Assembly (NCBI GenBank): GCA_035935775.1
Contig: DASYWT010000159.1
Coordinates: 1-9,774, forward strand
Source of the DNA: JAICWP01 sp035935775
Lineage (GTDB): Bacteria; Acidobacteriota; Terriglobia; Terriglobales; Acidobacteriaceae
DNA length: 9,774 nucleotides
Reading direction: 5' to 3'
The first letter of the stretch is position 1. The number at the start of each line of letters is the position of its first letter. Positions 1-4,572 of the stretch are shown piece by piece. Both the position numbers and the translations under genes were made by a program. A model generated the notes under the pieces. It was not told where the DNA came from. It did no database searches and saw nothing but the letters and a program-made list of their open reading frames with translations.

Positions 1-14
1 GTACAACTGGGGCC

Positions 15-73
15 TGCACTGCGCGCTAGATCCTTCGGGCCTGAAGGCCCTCTGGATGACGCCGACGTGGGCT
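15..73. repeat. Dispersed stem-loop repeat, copy 1
   Basis: The sequence TGCAC...AGATCC leads into a stem-loop: an outer stem ATCC (30-33) with GGAT (54-57), and an inner stem GGGCC (37-41) with GGCCC (46-50) around the loop TGAA. It is followed by GGATGAC-G-CCGAC (54-66). The same order of elements, with a different inner stem, recurs at 6496-6540. The copy lies about 70 bp beyond the octamer array that follows the winged-helix gene. The pairing is read directly from the sequence; a function (terminator-like, REP-like or mobile) is not known. Confidence 0.6.
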
Positions 74-129
74 TAGCCTTGAAACCTGCGAAAGCTCAAC
101 CCTATACGATTTTGAAACATCAAAACGGT

Positions 130-218
130 GAAACTCTGAAACCTTGAAACCTTGAAACTCTGAAACTTTGAAACCTTGAAACCTTGAAACCTTGAAACCT
201 TGAACCCTGGGAAACCTT
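130..218. repeat. Tandem octamer array (GAAACCTT)n, array 1
   Basis: Nine uninterrupted 8-bp units run from 130 to 201. Most are GAAACCTT; variants are GAAACTCT (130, 154) and GAAACTTT (162). Degenerate units continue to 218 through a CCTGGG interruption. Isolated GAAAC units are scattered further left (about 78-118). The array begins 4 bp after the TAA stop of the minus-strand winged-helix gene, so it would lie in that transcript's 3' region. A second array with the same unit, orientation and CCNGGG interruptions is at 6563-6620. Open frames through the array are repeat artefacts. Confidence 0.85.
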
Positions 219-222
219 GCCC

Positions 223-1080
223 TTATGCCCTTTCCTCCCGTTCACTGCGGGCTGGCGAAACCTGCAGCAGCGAGCGGTGGCCGGTGTGCACGAAGGCCAG
301 CTCACGCGCCGACAGCAGCGCGTTCAATGCGTCCTTCACTTTGAAGCGCGGCACAAAGTGAGCGAAGAATTCTTCCACCTCGGCCGCTTCGGCGGCAACG
401 ACGCAATCGAGGTATTTCGAAATCAGCGCCGAAAGCCCTTCCGCCACAGACATATTAATGCCTTGGCGCACGGCATCGGGCGACCAGCGGTAAAGCGCAT
501 CCCAGAAGGCACCCACCCGGGGTTCATAATCCACGCGAGTGATGCGCAGCCTGGACCATAGCTCGCCCAGAGCGTAGTCTAGGGCCGCGGTGGAAACGCC
601 GCCGCCCAGCGCTTCGAGCAGCTTTTGCCGCGAAACCGGGCCGTGGTTGCGAATGACCTCGAAAGCATCGCGCGCCAGCTCGCCGTATTCGGAGCGTACC
701 CCGGCTTTGGGCGTGCGCCGCGGGCTGCGGTCGCCGACCAGCGCGTAAAAATAAGGGAACACCGAGGCCGCCACTAGAAAATTATTTTCCCCAAAAAGAT
801 TGGCCTCGTAGGCGGCGCGCTGGCGCAGCAGGCGGACCATCAGTTCCGTGGCCTCGCGGGCGCGTGCGTCGGAAAACGCGGTCTGCCGGGTGGGCAGCTT
901 GTCCTCTTCGCCGGCAAAGGCGCCGATGAAGGTGGGGGCCAGCGGCATGGGCTTCTGCGGGTACATCAGGCAAAAACCGACCGACTCCAGGAATTCAGAA
1001 AGAGACTCCAGGGTGCGCGCGGGATTGCCCGCCACGCGCCACTTCTCCCGCCGCATCTCCTGTAATTCCCGGTCCGTCAT
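223..1080 (-). CDS. Winged-helix protein, AlkZ/YcaQ-related (putative)
   Basis: This 285-aa protein has no signal peptide or membrane segment. About residues 134-182 look like a winged helix: helix AFEVIRNHGPVSRQKLLEAL, a second helix DYALGELWSRLRI, then strand TRVDYEP. The order of an N-terminal FLESVGFCLMYP segment, a PYFYALVGD segment (109-117), the winged helix and a C-terminal helical part (200-262) recalls proteins annotated as AlkZ-related or HTH_42. AlkZ/YcaQ is a DNA glycosylase that unhooks interstrand crosslinks. I do not see its catalytic QxQ/QxD motif, so glycosylase activity is unsupported. The ATG (1078-1080) is 67 bp after the mutL stop and has only a weak GGA upstream. Cotranscription with mutL suggests, but does not prove, a DNA-related role. 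The family call is from memory of similar sequences. Confidence 0.6.
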   Translation of the reverse strand: MTDRELQEMRREKWRVAGNPARTLESLSEFLESVGFCLMYPQKPMPLAPTFIGAFAGEEDKLPTRQTAFSDARAREATELMVRLLRQRAAYEANLFGENNFLVAASVFPYFYALVGDRSPRRTPKAGVRSEYGELARDAFEVIRNHGPVSRQKLLEALGGGVSTAALDYALGELWSRLRITRVDYEPRVGAFWDALYRWSPDAVRQGINMSVAEGLSALISKYLDCVVAAEAAEVEEFFAHFVPRFKVKDALNALLSARELAFVHTGHRSLLQVSPARSEREERA

Positions 1081-1147
1081 ATTTTCCAGTGGCGACAGTT
1101 GCGGCCCATCAGCTGTGCCGGCTAACCCCCGACTCCTGACCCTGATG

Positions 1148-3133
1148 TTAGATCCGCTTGAAGGCGCGCTGAATGTCCTTCACAGAATACCTTAGGACCA
1201 CGGGCCGGCCATGCGGGCAGCTCATGGGATATTCAGTTTTGGCCAGCTCTGCCAGCAGCCATTCCATCTTGTTCTGCTCCAGCGGCATGTTCACCTTGAT
1301 GGCGGCGTGGCAGGCGATGGAGGCGGCAATGCGCCCGCGCGCTTTTTCCAGGTTGAGCGCCTGCTCCTCGCTGGCAAACTGGTCGAGCAGTTCGTGCAGG
1401 ATATGTTCCACCTGCGCCGCTTCTACCCCCGCGGGCGAGAGCTTCACCGCGATGGTGCGCGAACCGAAGGGCTCCAGGTCGAAGCCGTTGCGCCGCAGTT
1501 CGTCGGCAATCTCGCTGAACACCGCCTGCTGCGCCGGGGTGAGCTCCACCACAAGGGGCATGAGCAGGCGCTGGCTCTCCACCCGCTCCGCCGCGCGCTG
1601 GCGCAGAATTTTCTCAAACAGCACGCGTTCGTGGGCCACGTGCTGGTCCACAATCCAGAGGCCGTCTTCGTTCACGGCCAGGATGAAGGAGTTGCGAATC
1701 TGGCCGAGGGGCTTAAGGGTGGAGAGTGAAGCCAGGCTGGATTCATTTTCCGCCTCGGGCTCGGGAAGGATGTTGCCGCAATTATCGCCGCCCGCGAAGG
1801 TCTGGCGGGGAAAGCGCGCCACGGGCAGGGCCGCATTAGCTTCAACGGCGATGCCGCCCTCGAACTGCAGGCGCTGAGATTCCGGTGGCAGTTCCGGAGC
1901 GCGCAGAGCGAAATCGCCAGCGGGGGCGTAGAGCTCGCGCCAGTTGCCGGGAACCGGGGCCCGGCCAGCCGAGATTCCGGCATGTGCCGCGCTGGAGAGC
2001 GCGGGAGTTGCGGTGGGCCGGGCGCCAATCTCGGCGGCGAACTGCGGCGCTGGGCGCGCCTTCATCAGAGCGGCGCGCACCGAGTCGCGCACGAAGTCAT
2101 GGACAACGCTCTGCTGGCGGAAGCGCACCTCGGTCTTTGAGGGATGGACATTGACGTCCACTTCGGCCGTGGGCAGCTCCAGGAACAGCAGCACCACGGG
2201 ATAGACGGTGGGCGGCAGGATGTTGCGGTAGGCTTCGGTGATGGCGTGCTGAACCAGGCGGTCGCGAATCAACCGCTGGTTGACGAATATGTAGATGGAG
2301 CTGCGGTTCAGCTTCTGAATTTCCGGTTTGGAAACAAACCCATGAACGCGGATTTCGCCCGGTTGCCTGGCGCCGGCTCCGTTCTCCTCATCTTCCGGTT
2401 CGCGCCGCGCCCAGGGTGGGGGCTGAGGAAGACCGATGCGCTGCAGTTCGACGGCCGCGGCAATCGGGATCAGCTGGTCCAGCGTTTCCTTTCCGAAAAT
2501 CTGGTAAACGCGCTCGGCGTGCGTGGCCACCGGTGGCGCCACCAGCATGGCATTGGTGAGGGAGTGCAGTTCAAAGTGCTTGTCGGGGTGCGCCAGGGCA
2601 TAGTGCGTGACCAGCGAGGCAATGTGCGAAAGCTCGGTGCTCTCTGCCTTCAGGAATTTCTTGCGCGCCGGGACATTGAAGAACAGATCGCGAACGGCGA
2701 TCGAGGTGCCCGCCGGCAGGCCAGCCTCTTCCACCCGCAGCAGCTTGCCGCCGTTGATTTCGATGACCGTCCCGGCGGGATCCTCAGCGGCCCGAGTCTC
2801 CAGCCGCAGCCGCGAGACTGAGCCGATGGAGGGAAGAGCTTCGCCGCGAAAACCGAGCGTGGCCACGCTGAGCAGGTCGTCGGCGGTGCGGATTTTGGAG
2901 GTGGCGTGGCGCTCGAAGGCGAGCATGGCATCGTCGCGGCTCATGCCGCAGCCATCGTCGGTGACCTGGATGAGCTTTTTGCCGCCCGCCTCCACGTTCA
3001 CCCGGATGCGGCGGGCGCCCGCATCCAGCGCGTTCTCCAGCAGTTCCTTGACCACTGACACCGGGCGCTCCACCACTTCGCCGGCCGCGATCTTGTTGGC
3101 TACATGCTCCGGGAGTACGTGGATTTTGCCCAT
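1148..3133 (-). CDS. mutL: DNA mismatch repair protein MutL
   Basis: MutL couples MutS mismatch recognition to strand incision and removal. The N-terminal GHKL ATPase has all signatures: VVKELLENALDAG (catalytic Glu30, Asn34), DDGCGM (59-64), ATSK (77-80), GFRGEALPSI (94-103) and FNVPARKKF (152-160). A proline/alanine-rich linker (about 365-460) leads to the C-terminal dimerisation and endonuclease domain: DQHVAHERVLFE (496-507), ACHAAIK (607-613) and CPHGRPV (639-645). These metal-site motifs mark the nicking type of MutL found in bacteria without MutH. The motif has Val where DQHA is usual. I chose the ATG at 3131-3133, giving 661 aa that begin MGKIHVLPEHV as in the family; an in-frame GTG 18 bp further upstream has no better ribosome binding site. 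The Shine-Dalgarno is weak (AAAAGAA). A winged-helix gene follows 67 bp downstream. No mutS is in the window. Confidence 0.97.
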   Translation of the reverse strand: MGKIHVLPEHVANKIAAGEVVERPVSVVKELLENALDAGARRIRVNVEAGGKKLIQVTDDGCGMSRDDAMLAFERHATSKIRTADDLLSVATLGFRGEALPSIGSVSRLRLETRAAEDPAGTVIEINGGKLLRVEEAGLPAGTSIAVRDLFFNVPARKKFLKAESTELSHIASLVTHYALAHPDKHFELHSLTNAMLVAPPVATHAERVYQIFGKETLDQLIPIAAAVELQRIGLPQPPPWARREPEDEENGAGARQPGEIRVHGFVSKPEIQKLNRSSIYIFVNQRLIRDRLVQHAITEAYRNILPPTVYPVVLLFLELPTAEVDVNVHPSKTEVRFRQQSVVHDFVRDSVRAALMKARPAPQFAAEIGARPTATPALSSAAHAGISAGRAPVPGNWRELYAPAGDFALRAPELPPESQRLQFEGGIAVEANAALPVARFPRQTFAGGDNCGNILPEPEAENESSLASLSTLKPLGQIRNSFILAVNEDGLWIVDQHVAHERVLFEKILRQRAAERVESQRLLMPLVVELTPAQQAVFSEIADELRRNGFDLEPFGSRTIAVKLSPAGVEAAQVEHILHELLDQFASEEQALNLEKARGRIAASIACHAAIKVNMPLEQNKMEWLLAELAKTEYPMSCPHGRPVVLRYSVKDIQRAFKRI

Positions 3134-3293
3134 AAAATTCTTTTGCCGCACCGATGAGGGCAGATTAAATCAAAAGCCGAAAAAGCAGAAGGGCACAGGT
3201 GAACGCGATGGGGAATGCCCAAAACAGGACTCTGCCGCAGAAATTAAAGCGTCTGATGGAACCCACAAGCCTGCTGTTGTACATAAACTTGAT
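3134..3293. other. Intergenic segment upstream of mutL
   Basis: No credible gene lies in this 160-bp AT-richer stretch between the mutL start and the first palindromic repeat. It should hold the mutL promoter. The only candidate I see is TTTAAT read on the minus strand (3169 to 3164), about 30 bp from the ATG, without a convincing -35 box, so I do not call it as a promoter. Confidence 0.5.
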
Positions 3294-3406
3294 TTCGAGT
3301 GGAGCCGGCCTTCAGGCCTGCAGTTACCGTACCTCAGCGGCTGAAGCCGAGCTCTCTGCTGGCTGAGAAATGCAGCGCTAAAGCGCTGCGCCACCCAAAG
3401 GCTGGG
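3294..3406. repeat. RAYT-associated repeat, copy 1 (no transposase)
   Basis: The left part is GTGGAGC followed by hairpin GGCC-TTCA-GGCC and CAGTTACC (3299-3328). Two bases later comes a two-hairpin block (3331-3406). It starts ACCTCAG, then CGGCT-GA-AGCCG, then a spacer, then GCAGCGCT-AA-AGCGCTGC, and ends GCGCCACCCAAAGGCTGGG. This is the same set of parts as at the two ends of the transposase element at 3597-4187, brought together without the gene. The outer TTGGGTGG end is degenerate on the left (TTTCGAGTGG). It is likely a non-autonomous REP-type copy. Confidence 0.8.
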
Positions 3407-3410
3407 AGAT

Positions 3411-3498
3411 GTGGGCCGGAAGTACCTCAGCGGCTAAAGCCGGAGTCTCTGCTGGCCAGGTAATGCAGCGCTAAAGCGCTGCGCCACCCAAAGGCTGG
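3411..3498. repeat. RAYT-associated repeat, copy 2 (right-half block)
   Basis: This is a second two-hairpin block in direct orientation. GTGGGCCGGAAGT precedes ACCTCAG, hairpin CGGCT-AA-AGCCG, a spacer with GTCTCTGCTGG, TAATGCA, hairpin GCAGCGCT-AA-AGCGCTGC and the end GCGCCACCCAAAGG. Its 20-bp beginning (3411-3430) matches 4395-4414 at 18 positions. The left-half part (GTGGAGC-hairpin) is missing. The following stretch to about 3592 shows no gene; its last 20 bp resemble 4297-4320. Confidence 0.8.
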
Positions 3499-3592
3499 CG
3501 ACGGCTTTGCAGATGCTGGGTCGCAGCCTCAAGTGAGGATGCTGGATGGCACCTCAAAAAAGAGCGCGGAGCTGGAGGGCTCATGGATGAGA

Positions 3593-3663
3593 GATTTTGG
3601 GTGGAGCAGGCCTTCAGGCCTGCAGTTACCAAGCTAGATTGAGATGGCTTTAGCCTCTGAGGT
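3593..3663. repeat. Left end of the RAYT element (two hairpins)
   Basis: GATTTTGGGTGGAGC is followed by the perfect hairpin CAGGCC-TTCA-GGCCTG (3607-3622), GCAGTTACC, a 15-bp spacer, and GGCTTTAGCCTCTGAGGT (3646-3663). The last part is the reverse complement of the ACCTCAG...GGCTAAAGCC start of the right-end block, with one substitution. The same left end occurs at 4317-4389. Confidence 0.8.
3659..3662 (+). promoter_or_regulatory. Ribosome binding site of the RAYT, inside the repeat
   Basis: GAGG lies 5 nt before the ATG at 3668-3670 and forms part of the repeat's CTGAGGTA. It decides the start at 3668 rather than the in-frame ATG at 3644, which has no Shine-Dalgarno and lies in the repeat hairpin region. 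Confidence 0.6.
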
Positions 3664-3667
3664 ACAT

Positions 3668-4159
3668 ATGTCAATTCCATACCGCGGGCACACGGGTGAG
3701 GGCACCTATTTCATTACAGCATCTACCTATCTGAAACAGAATCTTCTGCAAACAGAGCGCATGGCGCGACTGTTCATAGATGTCCTGGAGCATTACCGAG
3801 CTCAGAGGAAGTACTTGCTCCATGAGTTTGTAATCATGCCCAACCATTTTCATCTGCTCATCACGCCTTGCCATGATGTCACACTAGAACGGGTGCTGCA
3901 GCTTATTAAAGGGGGATTCTCTTTTCGCGCCAAAAGGGAGCTCGGAGTGATGGGAGAAATCTGGCAAACGAGCTTCTACGATCGAAGGGTGCGGGATCTT
4001 GAGGAGTATGAGCGGTTCAGGACATACATCCATCAAAACCCGGTGCGCCGAGGCTTGGTTAGCTCTGCTGCAGAATATCCCTATGGCTCAGCTAACCGGA
4101 AATTCACTCTCGACGAAGTGCCTCAGCGGCTAAAGCCGGAGTCCCTGCTGGCTGGGTAA
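3668..4159 (+). CDS. REP-associated tyrosine transposase (RAYT, IS200-like)
   Basis: This 163-aa protein belongs to the Y1 transposase family, which uses an HUH metal site and one tyrosine to cut and join single-stranded DNA; RAYTs act on REP palindromes. Visible marks: the N-terminal YFITAST strand (14-20), MPNHFHLLI with the HUH motif His60-Phe61-His62, a WQTSFYDRRVRD segment (99-110), and YIHQNPVRRGLV (120-131) with probable catalytic Tyr120. Length is within the short end of the family. The start at 3668 was chosen for its GAGG site; starting at 3644 would add eight residues encoded by repeat sequence. The last 13 codons (VPQRLKPESLLAG) and the TAA stop lie in the right-end repeat, so the C-terminus is repeat-derived. 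Core motifs are intact and there is no frameshift, so it may be active. It is visibly less GC-rich than its neighbours and is the only plus-strand gene, which fits mobility. No promoter is evident. Confidence 0.92.
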   Translation: MSIPYRGHTGEGTYFITASTYLKQNLLQTERMARLFIDVLEHYRAQRKYLLHEFVIMPNHFHLLITPCHDVTLERVLQLIKGGFSFRAKRELGVMGEIWQTSFYDRRVRDLEEYERFRTYIHQNPVRRGLVSSAAEYPYGSANRKFTLDEVPQRLKPESLLAG

Positions 4160-4194
4160 TGCAGCGCTGAAGCGCTGCTCCACCCAAGGGCTGG
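4120..4194. repeat. Right end of the RAYT element (two hairpins)
   Basis: GCCTCAG, hairpin CGGCT-AA-AGCCG, spacer, GGTAATGCA, hairpin GCAGCGCT-GA-AGCGCTGC, then TCCACCCAAGGGCTGGG. The first 40 bases are in frame with the transposase and end in its TAA stop (4157-4159), which equals the TAA of the TAATGCA segment in the non-coding copy at 3424-3498. The following 4195-4316 has no gene; it contains two weak repeats of GGAG-TCAT-GGA sequence. Confidence 0.85.
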
Positions 4195-4316
4195 GTGGCT
4201 TCTTTGTCGTTGGATCGCAACTAGAAGAGCTGCGGCTTACAAAAGGGGCAGGGAGTGGCCGGAGTCTCATGGAGAATTTTGGAGGACGGTGTGACCGGAG
4301 GGGTCATAGGAGAAGT

Positions 4317-4478
4317 GATTTTGGGTGGAGCCGACCTTCAGGCCTGCAGTTTGGAAGGCTGGACTTGCGAGGGCTTTAGCCTCTGAGGTAAGAGGTGGGC
4401 CGGAGGCACCTCAGCGGCTGAAGCCGGCTTTTCTGCTGGGCCTGTTAATGCAGCGCTAAAGCGCTGCGCCACCCAAAG
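4317..4478. repeat. Transposase-less copy of the RAYT element
   Basis: GATTTTGGGTGGAGC, an imperfect left hairpin (ACCTTCAGGCCTGCAGT), a spacer and GGCTTTAGCCTCTGAGGTA (4372-4390) match the left end of the RAYT element. After about 18 bp comes ACCTCAG, CGGCT-GA-AGCCG, TTAATGCA, hairpin GCAGCGCT-AA-AGCGCTGC and GCGCCACCCAAAG, matching the right end. From TTGGGTGG (4321) to CCACCCAA (4476) it is 156 bp. It therefore has both ends in the correct mirror order and lacks only the gene. In E. coli such paired inverted REPs are called BIMEs. Confidence 0.8.
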
Positions 4479-4479
4479 C

Positions 4480-4495
4480 CAGCGGCTGAAGCCGG
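4480..4495. repeat. Partial repeat block (single hairpin)
   Basis: CAGCGGCT-GA-AGCCGG repeats the first hairpin of the right-half block directly after the end of the preceding copy. The rest of the block is absent. Confidence 0.6.
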
Positions 4496-4516
4496 TCTCT
4501 CGAGCGGACCGATTTT

Positions 4517-4536
4517 GGCATAGCTGAAGCCATGCC
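4517..4536. repeat. Hairpin just downstream of aspS
   Basis: GGCATAGCT (4517-4525) pairs with AGCCATGCC (4528-4536) at eight of nine positions around a 2-nt loop. It lies 37 bp after the aspS stop in the direction of aspS transcription. It is followed there by AAAATC rather than a T-run, so it is not a classical intrinsic terminator, though it could end or stabilise the aspS message. It may be another dispersed palindrome. Confidence 0.45.
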
Positions 4537-4572
4537 CTGATACGAATCTCTCAGCGCATTTTGGGCACCGGG

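Larger units (their letters stand above)
3597..4187 (+). mobile_element. RAYT element with REP-type inverted ends
   Basis: The element is 591 bp, bounded by a perfect 13-bp inverted repeat: TTGGGTGGAGCAG at 3597-3609 and its complement at 4175-4187. Each end carries two hairpins in mirror order. Left: AGGCC-TTCA-GGCCT, TGCAGTTA, then GGCT-TT-AGCC with CTCTGAGGTA. Right: TGCCTCAG, CGGCT-AA-AGCCG, TAATGCA, then AGCGCT-GA-AGCGCT. The transposase gene fills nearly all the space between. RAYTs are known to sit among REP palindromes that they recognise and cut as single strands. Sequence similarity continues some 20 bp outside the left end compared with 4297-4320, so the exact boundary is uncertain. 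There is no target-site duplication that I can identify, as expected for HUH enzymes. Confidence 0.75.

Noticed and set aside
120..305. Minus-strand frame with a VSRFQ-type repetitive protein
   Set aside because: It is the octamer array translated; the frame runs into the end of the winged-helix gene in another frame and has no start signal.
2144..2821. Long plus-strand frame opposite mutL (and similar ones at 1173-1877, 1211-1729 and 2607-3344)
   Set aside because: These are antisense shadows of a GC-rich gene; mutL on the minus strand is conserved along its whole length.
3170..3394. Minus-strand 74-codon frame
   Set aside because: Half of it is palindromic repeat sequence; there is no ribosome binding site or recognisable domain.
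3644..3667. Upstream ATG of the RAYT
   Set aside because: It lies at the edge of the repeat hairpin, has no Shine-Dalgarno, and adds residues encoded only by repeat sequence.
3471..3680. Minus-strand frame beginning MELTYVPQRLKPS
   Set aside because: It is a translation of the RAYT repeat (compare the VPQRLKP tail of the transposase) and not an independent gene.
3331..4495. CRISPR array formed by the repeated blocks
   Set aside because: Blocks are about 75 bp with internal palindromes and irregular gaps, and contain a transposase; there are no regular spacers or cas genes.
4517..4536. Intrinsic terminator of aspS
   Set aside because: The stem is imperfect in one pair and is followed by AAAATC rather than a T-run, so I list it only as a hairpin.
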